30,310 nt of DNA from CAIJKW01 sp964443365 (lineage in GTDB: Bacteria; Patescibacteriota; Minisyncoccia; Phycocordibacterales; CAIZLB01). Position numbers and translations under genes: made by a program. Below the pieces are notes generated by a model that ran no database searches, was not told where the DNA came from, and saw only the letters and a program-made list of their open reading frames with translations. Numbering within the stretch: the stretch's first letter is position 1; each line of letters starts with the position of its first letter. The stretch spans positions 1-30,310 of the forward strand of contig CAYUCM010000005.1 of NCBI GenBank assembly GCA_964443365.1, in the 5' to 3' direction. Shown piece after piece: positions 23,243 through 30,302 of the stretch.

Positions 23243-23725
23243 ATGAACAATCCCTATGTTTCGTACCCACATATTCCCGCCGTTACCGGCGGAAAAACGT
23301 TATCCAAAACCTTCACCTGTGGCACGCTTCACTTAGGTAGTGGGTGTGAGGGGCTTAGTGATTATGTTAGCCCACCCACCAGAAAACAGTGGCTAGAATT
23401 TCCACAGCTGATAACTGATGGATCATCCGCCCAAATATTCAATGGCTTTAAAATCAAAAAAGGGGTGATGGCTAAGCTGGAAAAGCTCGCCATCACTACC
23501 GCGCAGCTTTGCGCGAGACAAGACTTTTTTAAACATGGCGACCTTGTGTTAATCAAGGCGATAATTGAAGGCCAGATGAAGTTCTTTGTTGCACACATAT
23601 ACACCCATATAATCAGACCCTTCGATGTGGAAATTTACAAACTTGATGATGACAACGTCTTTTGGAGTGCGGGCCATCAACATCGTGTCATCGTGGCAAA
23701 GCAAGTGAAATCTTCAGCACACTAA
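23243..23725 (+). CDS. Orphan protein of unknown function
   Basis: 160 aa, no signal peptide or membrane helix. An N-terminal segment with Tyr/Pro/Gly (YVSYPHIPAVTGGKT), two Cys (FTCGTLHLGSGCEG), a helix near 78-92 (MAKLEKLAITTAQLCARQ), and a beta-rich second half (GDLVLIKAIIEGQMKFFVAHIYTHII, DVEIYKLDDDNVFWSAGHQHRVIV). No domain recognised. G+C is higher than in ybeY and ftsA on either side. It stands alone with its own promoter, long structured leader and terminator cluster, the same design as the gene at 17008. Confidence 0.65.
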   Translation: MNNPYVSYPHIPAVTGGKTLSKTFTCGTLHLGSGCEGLSDYVSPPTRKQWLEFPQLITDGSSAQIFNGFKIKKGVMAKLEKLAITTAQLCARQDFFKHGDLVLIKAIIEGQMKFFVAHIYTHIIRPFDVEIYKLDDDNVFWSAGHQHRVIVAKQVKSSAH

Positions 23726-23760
23726 TCCTTCCAGTTTTTCTCAATACTCACACTAGTTTC

Positions 23761-23845
23761 GAGAGGTTTCATAGCTATCTAAAACCTCTTCGGATGAAAA
23801 TCCGTTTGATCCCGGCAGAGTCCCTGACCGGGATTTTGCTTTTCG
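23761..23845 (+). terminator. Three consecutive hairpins ending in an intrinsic terminator
   Basis: GAGGTTT/AAACCTC (23763-23769 with 23782-23788), CGGAT/ATCCG (23791-23795 with 23800-23804), and ATCCCGGCAG with CTGaCCGGGAT (23809-23818 with 23824-23834), followed by TTTTGCTTTTCG. The first two extend the 3' UTR of the orphan gene; the third is the terminator. From there to ftsA (about 120 nt) I see only A/T-rich sequence and the ftsA -10. Confidence 0.75.
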
Positions 23846-23950
23846 TAAAAAAATTTTTAAAAAACTTAGTATAAATTAAAAATACTAATTTCATACAGCA
23901 ATTAACAGCCATAAAAGCTATTCACACCTACACAATAAAAAAGTTTAGTG

Positions 23951-23956
23951 TATAAT
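23951..23956 (+). promoter_or_regulatory. -10 box of ftsA
   Basis: TATAAT directly preceded by TG, 11 nt before the ftsA ATG. The implied leader is 4-5 nt or none. Confidence 0.55.
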
Positions 23957-23967
23957 AAAATACATAT

Positions 23968-25212
23968 ATGGCAAAAGGTCGCAATTTAGCAATTGGAATA
24001 GATGTGGGTACGCATCAAATAAAAGTTTTGATGGCAGAACAAGACTCTTTGGATGCACAATCTGATAGAGAATCTTCCTCGGCTTTTGTTTCGCCAAAAA
24101 TTATAACCTCGGCCGTCATTGAAACAAAAGGCATGAGACATGGCTATGTTACCAATGTTTCAGAACTTGCAAAATGCCTAAGAACAGTTGTTGGAACAGC
24201 AGAAAGAAATTCAGGATTACCTATTAAAAAAGCATATGTATCTATTGGCGGAGTTGGACTTGGAGCTATAATTTCAATAGGAAGTGTGGTGACCACAAAA
24301 GCAGATTCTGAAATTACAGATCTAGATGTACAGCGCGCAATTGAAGAAAGTGAAAAAGAACTTCCAAGCACATACATTTTAAATAGAAAAATAATTCACA
24401 CCATTCCACTTGAATATAAAGTCGATGGAAGAAAAGTACTTGGTCGTCCGCAAGGGCTTAAGGGTGTAAAACTAGAAGCAAGAGTTTTATATATAACATG
24501 TCTCGCTCATCATCTAACTGATTTACTAAGCGCTTTTGATGAAGCGAATATTGAAATAAAAGATGTGGTAGCCTCCCCTATCGCATCAAGTCTTGTTTCT
24601 CTAACAAAAACACAAAAGATAGCCGGGTGTATTTTGTTAAATATCGGTTCAGAAACTAGCTCCATTATTGTATATGAAAATAATATACCCGTATCCATGG
24701 AAGTATTTCCAGTTGGATCAAATGATATAACAAATGACATCGCCTTGGGACTAAAAGTTTCAATAGAAGAAGCTGATCAAATCAAAATGGCAATTTCTGG
24801 TGGACCAACACCATCAAACAGTTCAATTCCAAGTTTTTCAAAAAAGAAATTAGATGAAATTATTATCGCTAGAATATCAGATATTTTTGAATTAATTGAA
24901 GATCATTTAAGAAAAATAGACAGAAATGGTTTGTTGCCTGCTGGTATAATTTTAACCGGTGGAGGAAGTGGGTTAGCTAATATAGAAGAATTAGCACGAG
25001 AAGCACTTAGACTTCCATCCAAGCAACATAAATTAAAATTAGAAGGTAATCTTAAAGGTATAGCTAGAGAATTTGAATGGACAGTATCTTATGGATTAAT
25101 TTTGTTAGCATTTTCATCTGATAATCCCGGAATGTTTGGAAGACCAAATAGTGGAGACTTCATCAAATTATTTAAAAAAATAATTAATTGGATTAAGCAG
25201 TTTTTGCCATAA
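23968..25212 (+). CDS. ftsA: Cell division protein FtsA
   Basis: Actin-like protein that ties FtsZ filaments to the membrane. 414 aa. AIGIDVGTHQIKVLMAE (7-23, phosphate-1 loop of the actin fold), the SHS2/1C domain (about 90-165), a second phosphate loop around GCILLNIGSETSS, the adenosine motif AGIILTGGGSGLANIEELA (about 328-346), and a C-terminal amphipathic helix FKKIINWIKQFLP as membrane anchor. ftsZ is the next same-strand gene but is separated by an antisense orphan gene, so the usual close ftsA-ftsZ pair is interrupted here. Confidence 0.93.
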   Translation: MAKGRNLAIGIDVGTHQIKVLMAEQDSLDAQSDRESSSAFVSPKIITSAVIETKGMRHGYVTNVSELAKCLRTVVGTAERNSGLPIKKAYVSIGGVGLGAIISIGSVVTTKADSEITDLDVQRAIEESEKELPSTYILNRKIIHTIPLEYKVDGRKVLGRPQGLKGVKLEARVLYITCLAHHLTDLLSAFDEANIEIKDVVASPIASSLVSLTKTQKIAGCILLNIGSETSSIIVYENNIPVSMEVFPVGSNDITNDIALGLKVSIEEADQIKMAISGGPTPSNSSIPSFSKKKLDEIIIARISDIFELIEDHLRKIDRNGLLPAGIILTGGGSGLANIEELAREALRLPSKQHKLKLEGNLKGIAREFEWTVSYGLILLAFSSDNPGMFGRPNSGDFIKLFKKIINWIKQFLP

Positions 25213-25243
25213 ACTATTTTGCGTTAAATTTCAAATAACAGAA

Positions 25244-25285
25244 AACCCATCTGAGGTGGGTCTCTGGTTAGAGCTTAGATGGGTT
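25244..25285 (-). terminator. Terminator of the antisense orphan gene
   Basis: AACCCATCT (25244-25252) pairs with AGATGGGTT (25277-25285), with a small inner hairpin CTCT/AGAG (25262-25273). On the minus strand it is followed by TTCTGTTATTT. It may also stop ftsA transcription less efficiently. Confidence 0.6.
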
Positions 25286-25341
25286 GATGGGTGAAAACTT
25301 AAGTCTTTGGTCTATTAGGTCATGTAACCTTTTTTGAACAA

Positions 25342-25779
25342 TTACTCAAGACATTTTTCAGGATCCAATATCCTGCTATGGAACATCCAACGAATGATCC
25401 ATTTGAGGCTATCGGGAGCCAAAAATTTAAATCTACATTGCCTGATCAAACGGCAATCGTTTTTAATCAAGTCTTGAACCACAGAAACCCCAGACTGGCG
25501 CAGTTTACGCACAAGTGTGGAGATAGTATGGTTTTGTCCATAGAGGGACCGAAGCTCTGTCATTAACGGATCAAGCGTCTCAGTTGAGATGTCGCAATTT
25601 CTCAACGAGGTTGCTAATGATGCGTCATGGCGGGCTTTAATCGGAACGATATGTAAATATTCTGCAGCAAGGAGCTTAATGAATTCTTTCCGATCCCGAG
25701 AGCCATGGTATTCAATGGCGCTTTTAGTGAGAACACTTCCTAAGACAGTCTGGGCACGAGCTGATTGATTGGTTTTCAT
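25342..25779 (-). CDS. Orphan protein of unknown function, antisense between ftsA and ftsZ
   Basis: The frame is open up to 25860, but a promoter (25820-25792) lies inside that extension, so the ATG at 25779 (MKTNQSARAQTVLGS) is chosen, giving 145 aa. No membrane segment; mostly helical and basic (SAIEYHGSRDRKEFIKLLAAEYLHIV, TISTLVRKLRQSGVSVVQDLIKNDCRLIRQCRFKF). No domain recognised; a nucleic-acid-binding role is possible from the charge but not shown. More balanced base composition than ftsA/ftsZ. A 9-bp inverted repeat (25286-25294 with 25857-25865) flanks the unit. Confidence 0.6.
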   Translation of the reverse strand: MKTNQSARAQTVLGSVLTKSAIEYHGSRDRKEFIKLLAAEYLHIVPIKARHDASLATSLRNCDISTETLDPLMTELRSLYGQNHTISTLVRKLRQSGVSVVQDLIKNDCRLIRQCRFKFLAPDSLKWIIRWMFHSRILDPEKCLE

Positions 25780-25791
25780 GAATCTACAAAA

Positions 25792-25820
25792 ACAATATAA
25801 CAAACTGGGACATTCGTCAA
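25792..25820 (-). promoter_or_regulatory. Promoter of the antisense orphan gene
   Basis: Minus strand TTGACG (25820-25815), 17-nt spacer, TATTGT (25797-25792); an alternative TATATT sits two bases upstream with a 15-nt spacer. The box ends 12 nt before the ATG at 25779. Confidence 0.55.
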
Positions 25821-25890
25821 TATATTCTGTAAATAATATTCCTATTTTAAAGCCTATCACCCATCCTAAAGGTTGATGTCAATATTGCCT

Positions 25891-25918
25891 TTGAATTGGG
25901 CAAATGTTAAGATATAAG
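25891..25918 (+). promoter_or_regulatory. Promoter of ftsZ
   Basis: TTGAAT (25891-25896), 16-nt spacer, TATAAG (25913-25918). Predicted leader about 47 nt, A-rich, with AAGGA too far upstream to act as a Shine-Dalgarno. ftsZ thus has its own promoter. Confidence 0.5.
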
Positions 25919-25971
25919 CCAAGTTTAAGTTTAATAAAAAGGAAAAAATTATACCAAATAACAGAAAAAAT

Positions 25972-27243
25972 ATGCCACAGGTAAAAACAGACGTAGAAAC
26001 ATTTGCAAGAATTAAAGTAATCGGAGTTGGTGGTTCAGGAAAAAATGCAATTAATCACATGATCAACTCAAAGGTTAAGGGTGTTGATTTTCTTGCGGTA
26101 AATACTGATGCTCAAGATTTGCATCACTCAATGGCAAAAAGAAAAATTCATATTGGTAAAAATCTAACAAAAGGTCTTGGAGCTGGAATGAATCCAGAAA
26201 TCGGAAGACAAGCTGCGGAAGAAACAAAAGAAGAAATTCAAGAAGCTCTTAAAAATTCTGATATGGTTTTTGTGGCTGGAGGACTTGGTGGTGGAACTGG
26301 TTCAGGTGCATCCCCTGTTGTGGCAAAAATATCAAAAGAAATGGGAGCGCTTACTGTTGGTGTAGTAACAAAACCTTTTACTTTTGAAGGACAACAGCGT
26401 ATGCGTCTTGCGGAACACGCTCTTGAAGAATTGAGTAAAGCAGTTGATGCTTTGGTTGTTATTCCAAATGATAAATTACTTTCAGCTGTAACAAAAGAAA
26501 CTACAGCAAAGAGTGCCTTTGCAATGTGTGATGAAGTTTTAAAACAAGCCGTTGAAGGTATTTCAGAACTTATTACAACCCCTGGAACCGTTGGAAACAT
26601 TGACTTTGCAGACATTAGAGCCGTTCTTGAAAACGCAGGACCTGCACTTATGGGAATTGGTTCAGCCTCTGGAGAAAAGCGCGCAGAAGAAGCTGCAAGA
26701 GCCGCAATCAGTTCTCCCCTGCTTGATGTTTCAATTCATGGAGCCAAGGGAGTATTGTTCTCAATCGCTGGAAATGATGATCTTACAATGTGGGAAATTC
26801 AAGAAGCAGCTAGACTTATAACAGACTCCGTTGATCCAAATGCAAAAATAATTTTTGGTACAGTAAAAGATGAGAGACTTAAGAAAAATGAACTTAAAAT
26901 CACAGTTATTGCAGCAAACTTCCCAGACAATAGTGCTATAAGAAAAAATATTTTTGATAGCGTAACAGCGTCAAGACCATCGTCAACATTTAATTCAAGT
27001 AGCACACAAGCAAATACAATAGAAAAACCAGCTACTGTAGAAGCCGTAGAAACAAAAACAGAAGAAGTAAAAGGAAAAATACATCATTCAATTCATCAAC
27101 CTACAACAACAGCAAATAGCACTCCAGAGACAATTACAAAAGAAGAAAAAGTTGAGGATAAAGACGCTCCAATACAGGGTGTACAAGATGAGGACGATGA
27201 ATGGAATTCAATCCCCGCTTTTTTGAGAAGAGCAAAGAAATAG
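25972..27243 (+). CDS. ftsZ: Cell division protein FtsZ
   Basis: Tubulin-like GTPase forming the division ring. 423 aa. VGGSGKNAINHM (19-30), AVNTDAQDL (42-50), the tubulin signature GGGTGSG (106-112), NDKLL (about 165), the synergy (T7) loop region NIDFADIRAVLENAG with the catalytic Asp pair, a C-terminal domain to about 325, a disordered Thr/Glu-rich linker (about 340-405), and the conserved terminal peptide IPAFLRRAKK that binds FtsA. The intact terminal peptide and the FtsA upstream indicate a working FtsA-FtsZ pair. Confidence 0.96.
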   Translation: MPQVKTDVETFARIKVIGVGGSGKNAINHMINSKVKGVDFLAVNTDAQDLHHSMAKRKIHIGKNLTKGLGAGMNPEIGRQAAEETKEEIQEALKNSDMVFVAGGLGGGTGSGASPVVAKISKEMGALTVGVVTKPFTFEGQQRMRLAEHALEELSKAVDALVVIPNDKLLSAVTKETTAKSAFAMCDEVLKQAVEGISELITTPGTVGNIDFADIRAVLENAGPALMGIGSASGEKRAEEAARAAISSPLLDVSIHGAKGVLFSIAGNDDLTMWEIQEAARLITDSVDPNAKIIFGTVKDERLKKNELKITVIAANFPDNSAIRKNIFDSVTASRPSSTFNSSSTQANTIEKPATVEAVETKTEEVKGKIHHSIHQPTTTANSTPETITKEEKVEDKDAPIQGVQDEDDEWNSIPAFLRRAKK

Positions 27244-27341
27244 ACAGTAAAATCTCTATTGCATAAAAACTGAACACTGCACGCCATTTATACAGCTTGT
27301 CAATGCCAGAACTTTTTAAAAAGTTTGTATAATATTAGTCT

Positions 27342-28289
27342 ATGAAAACATATGATCTTGTAATTATTGGTGGTGGTCCTGCGGGAGTCGCTGCTGGCGT
27401 GTATGCGTCTCGTAAAAAATTAAAAACACTTCTTGTTACTGAAGAATTTGGTGGGCAAAGTGTTGTAAGTGAAGGAATTGAAAATTGGATTGGAACAATA
27501 AAAATATCTGGTCTTGATTTAGCAAAATCTTTAGAAAATCATCTTAAGGCATACGCTGGAGACGTGGTTGAAATTAAAACTAGTTCAAGAGTAAATGAAA
27601 TTGTTAAGCATGATGATTATACAGATCATAATCCCCTATTTATCGTTAAAATAAATACTGATGAATTTGTACACGCAAAGTCTATTTTGATTGCAACAGG
27701 AAGTTCGCACAGAAAATTACCAGCGCTTGGTGCAGAACAATATGAGCATAAAGGTCTTACATACTGTGCAACTTGTGATGGTCCCCTATTTACTGATATG
27801 GATGTTGCTGTAATTGGCGGAGGAAATGCTGCGCTTGAGTCTGTTGCGCAACTTTCTGCATATTGTAAAAGTGTGACTTTAATTAATAGAAGCAAAACAT
27901 ACAGAGCAGACCCTGTGACAGTAGAAAAGGTTTTGGCAAAAGAAAATGTAAAAGTTATAGCCCCTGCCATAGTTACTGAAGTTAAGGGAGAAGTAATGGT
28001 CAATGGGTTAAAATATCAAGAGCCAGAAACTGGAGAAGAAGGTACTTTAAGTGTAAATGGTATTTTTGTCGAAATAGGCATGATACCAGCCACAGCCTTT
28101 GTCTCAGAAATCGTTAAATTAAATGAGTACAATAAAATTGTAGTTGATTCCAAAACACAAAGAACAGAAACCACTGGAATTTGGGCCGCTGGAGACTGTA
28201 CAGACGGTTTATATCATCAAAACAATATTGCCGTTGGAGACGCTGTTAAAGCGCTGGAGGATATTTATATAAGTTTGAGTAGGAGGTAA
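27342..28289 (+). CDS. trxB: Thioredoxin reductase (NAD(P)H:disulfide, FAD-dependent)
   Basis: 315 aa, family length. FAD-binding GGGPAGVAAGVYASR (10-24), FGGQ (36-39), ATGSSHRKLP (118-127), redox pair Cys142-Ala-Thr-Cys145 followed by Asp-Gly, the second nucleotide loop VIGGGNAALE (157-166), and the C-terminal WAAGDCTDG motif. The segment INRSKTYRADP, where NADPH-specific enzymes carry HRRxxxRA, keeps only part of the basic residues, so cofactor preference is uncertain. TATAAT (27328-27333) ends 8 nt before the ATG. No thioredoxin gene is adjacent. Confidence 0.92.
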   Translation: MKTYDLVIIGGGPAGVAAGVYASRKKLKTLLVTEEFGGQSVVSEGIENWIGTIKISGLDLAKSLENHLKAYAGDVVEIKTSSRVNEIVKHDDYTDHNPLFIVKINTDEFVHAKSILIATGSSHRKLPALGAEQYEHKGLTYCATCDGPLFTDMDVAVIGGGNAALESVAQLSAYCKSVTLINRSKTYRADPVTVEKVLAKENVKVIAPAIVTEVKGEVMVNGLKYQEPETGEEGTLSVNGIFVEIGMIPATAFVSEIVKLNEYNKIVVDSKTQRTETTGIWAAGDCTDGLYHQNNIAVGDAVKALEDIYISLSRR

Positions 28290-28298
28290 TTTGAGGGG

Positions 28299-28664
28299 CT
28301 ACCTAAAGTCCATAATGCTTAAGAAAAACAGTTTTCCTCTATTTACCCTTCTGATTACAATTTTTATACCCCTATCATTAACACAGCCAATCAAACCATA
28401 AAAACACATAATTTTATTATTGCTCTTGATAAACCTCATTTCCATCAAAGTTTTATTATCTTCTAATATTAATCTACAATATTTTAACAAACTAAATCTT
28501 CTAATTTGATCTGAAATTGATCTGCTTTTATTACCTTTTCTTATAAGGTGATTGAAACCATGACTGTTGAAAAATACGTCTTCTTTTAAGACCTTGCATT
28601 TTATTTTATAGATTTTATAATATTTTATTTTTTGAACATCTAAGTTCCATCCTTTTTGTAACAT
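28299..28664 (-). CDS. Small basic protein, possibly a BECR-fold (PBECR-like) nuclease
   Basis: 121 aa, basic, A/T-rich codons like the core genes. The central part VFFNSHGFNHLIRKGNKSRSISDQIRRFSLLKYCRLILED and the end IKIVIRRVNRGKLFFLSIMDF resemble the barnase/EndoU/colicin/RelE-like nuclease family of phages and mobile elements: HxxNH near the start, then a helix, then a strand pair with V.R...gk.fFsvm. I give the gene itself moderate support and the function low support; it could also be a toxin without partner. It is convergent with trxB (9 nt between stops) and divergent from the tandem small RNAs. No Shine-Dalgarno; the start at 28664 is the first ATG. Confidence 0.5.
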   Translation of the reverse strand: MLQKGWNLDVQKIKYYKIYKIKCKVLKEDVFFNSHGFNHLIRKGNKSRSISDQIRRFSLLKYCRLILEDNKTLMEMRFIKSNNKIMCFYGLIGCVNDRGIKIVIRRVNRGKLFFLSIMDFR

Positions 28665-28740
28665 TTAATTATTTTATTTCTTCGTATATGAATTTTTCAT
28701 AAAGAAAATAAAACAAATTAAAAAGCACAACCCGTCAATA

Positions 28741-28769
28741 TTGCACATCTATCAAACCTAGTATATACT
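28741..28769 (+). promoter_or_regulatory. Promoter of small RNA 1
   Basis: TTGCAC (28741-28746), 17-nt spacer, TATACT (28764-28769). The predicted start, about 28776, falls right before the first stem of the RNA. Confidence 0.65.
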
Positions 28770-28775
28770 CATCTC

Positions 28776-28870
28776 AAGCTTGTGAAGCATTAGATTTATC
28801 TAACATGTTTCTCACGGCATTAGAGCCGTAGCAAGTACAACAAAACACTCCGTAAGGAGTGTTTTGTTAT
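28776..28870 (+). ncRNA. Small RNA 1 of a tandem homologous pair
   Basis: About 94 nt without ORF. Stem P1 GCTTGT/GCAAGT (28778-28783 with 28831-28836), junction GAAGCA, stem P2 TTAGA-TTTA-TCTAA (28790-28803), junction CATGTTTC, stem P3 ACGGC/GCCGT (28814-28818 with 28825-28829), then a 13-bp terminator hairpin (28839-28851 with 28856-28868, GTAA loop) ending in TTTTGTT. It has its own promoter. The same fold and junction sequences recur 162 nt downstream. I do not recognise it as a known riboswitch or ribozyme. Confidence 0.7.
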
Positions 28871-28938
28871 TGGGAGATAAGAGACACGGTCTAAATCAAT
28901 CTTGATTTTTTATTGTGTTTGGATTAGTATACATGTAT

Positions 28939-29034
28939 TACTTGTGAAGCATTGGATTTATCCAACATGTTTCCTTCGACATCAAGTTGAGGACAGGTAA
29001 CGGCAAAAGCACCTCTTTATGAGGTGCTTTTGTA
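28939..29034 (+). ncRNA. Small RNA 2 of a tandem homologous pair
   Basis: Homologous to small RNA 1: P1 ACTTGT/ACAGGT (28940-28945 with 28993-28998), the same junction GAAGCA, P2 TTGGA-TTTA-TCCAA (28952-28965), the same junction CATGTTTC, a P3 of different sequence (CCTTCGAC with GTTGAGG, 28973-28980 with 28986-28992), and a 12-bp terminator (29004-29015 with 29021-29032). Relative to RNA 1, P2 changes an A-U pair to a G-C pair, i.e. a compensatory change. TATACA at 28928-28933 is the likely -10, by position relative to RNA 1. Confidence 0.7.
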
Positions 29035-29071
29035 TGGCATAATACCCAAAAAAGTGGCATGAATATTGTAT

Positions 29072-29148
29072 TGGTGGGCGATACAGGGCTCGAACCTGTG
29101 GCCTCAGACACGTCAAGTCTGCGCTCTAGCCAACTGAGCTAATCGCCC
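29072..29148 (-). tRNA. tRNA-Val (anticodon GAC), CCA encoded
   Basis: Minus strand: acceptor GGGCGAT with ATCGCCC, D arm TAGCTCAGTTGGCTAGAGC, anticodon stem CAGAC/GTCTG around TTGACGT (GAC), T arm ACAGGTTCGAGCCCTGT, discriminator A at 29075 and CCA at 29074-29072. Confidence 0.94.
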
Positions 29149-29223
29149 ATATTATTTATTGCTAATAATATATCAATAGATTATCATATAATACATTAAG
29201 AGCAATAATATACAAAAATCCAA

Positions 29224-29700
29224 ATGAATCCCCATGAAGCCTCGCCAAAACTAGATATTGCAATTGGACAAACTTTTGAAACTGAAAGTGGTAAAAAATA
29301 TAAAGTTGAAAACATTGCCAGAGAATCCGGAAATATAGAAGATTTATTCGTCATATATACAGATGAAGAAAACCCCACTACCTATTGGATGAAAAAGACA
29401 ACTGAAATAACAACAGCTAATGATTTTGAAGTGAAAACTGAAATTCATGAACCCGCAGAGACTGAAGTGCAAACAGGTCAAGAATATCAACACTTCAAAA
29501 CCAAGGATCATTATATAATTAAATGTCTTCCTTTTGACGCTAATGACTCGTCAAAAAGATTTGTTGTATATGAAGGCCGGTATAATTCAGAGGAATTTGG
29601 AGATCATCCCGTTTGGATTAGAGAATATGATGAATTTGCAGGTTTAAAAACTTTTGACGATGGACGAGAACCAGTCAAAAGATTTGCATTCGTTAAATAA
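29224..29700 (+). CDS. Protein with C-terminal DUF1653 domain and a related N-terminal half
   Basis: 158 aa, soluble, acidic. The C-terminal half (about 83-158) has the DUF1653 pattern: GQEYQHFKTKDHYIIKC, FVVYEGRY, VWIREYDEFAGL, RFAFV. The N-terminal half (about 12-65) repeats a similar scheme in weaker form (IGQTFETESGKKYKVENIA, LFVIYTDEENPTTYWM), which suggests an internal duplication. The function of DUF1653 proteins is unknown; they are small beta-rich domains. The next gene starts 8 nt after the stop, so the two are probably co-transcribed. Confidence 0.75.
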   Translation: MNPHEASPKLDIAIGQTFETESGKKYKVENIARESGNIEDLFVIYTDEENPTTYWMKKTTEITTANDFEVKTEIHEPAETEVQTGQEYQHFKTKDHYIIKCLPFDANDSSKRFVVYEGRYNSEEFGDHPVWIREYDEFAGLKTFDDGREPVKRFAFVK

Positions 29701-29708
29701 ATTAAAAT

Positions 29709-30302
29709 ATGGAAGCAAAATTTAGACAAGCAATTAGACCGGAAGATTACAAAGAGGTCGACGAATATGATCAAAGATACGCCATTGAAAAAGTTGGCGA
29801 GACTTTGGAATCTTTGGCAAATCAGGTATCCATGTTGGATTCAGAGATAGAAGGTGGTAAAAGGGACAATGTTAGCCCTGATGAAATTATCGAATCAATA
29901 ACAGGAAGTGCAGAAAAAACCATAGGTGAATATTTTGAAGAAAAGATTAAAAATATTAATAATGGATTTAGATTGTTTGATAATGCAAATATTAGACAAA
30001 ATATGGCTGAGATTTTGAATGCAACAGAACTACATGTGCAGAAGGTTTTATATCCAAACAAGTTTGCGGAACACACCCTAAATTCAATTATTGTTATGAC
30101 TAGATCAATTGAAAAATTAATTTCTCAAGATGTAGATAATAATGATATCGATAAACACGTGGTGGATTTACAAAGATCACTCATTTCACTTAATGAATTC
30201 AAACGTAAAAGAAAATTAACCTATTCTCCAGATATACAATCAGCCGTTAGGGGAATTAATAAAACTTTGAGGTATTTTGGGAAGGTTTTGTTGGAGGCTT
30301 AG
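29709..30302 (+). CDS. Hypothetical helical protein
   Basis: 197 aa, complete (TAG at 30300-30302), soluble, almost entirely helical by composition with several heptad-like stretches (about 25-45, 70-90, 105-135, 140-165). No domain recognised. It follows the DUF1653 gene with 8 nt between them and shares its A/T-rich codon use, so it belongs to the native gene set. Confidence 0.7.
   Translation: MEAKFRQAIRPEDYKEVDEYDQRYAIEKVGETLESLANQVSMLDSEIEGGKRDNVSPDEIIESITGSAEKTIGEYFEEKIKNINNGFRLFDNANIRQNMAEILNATELHVQKVLYPNKFAEHTLNSIIVMTRSIEKLISQDVDNNDIDKHVVDLQRSLISLNEFKRKRKLTYSPDIQSAVRGINKTLRYFGKVLLEA

Noticed and set aside
28776..29034. RNA pair as purine, preQ1 or c-di-GMP riboswitch, or hammerhead ribozyme
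   Set aside because: Junction sequences GAAGCA and CATGTTTC do not match the conserved cores of these classes, and no gene follows on the same strand within reach of the terminators.
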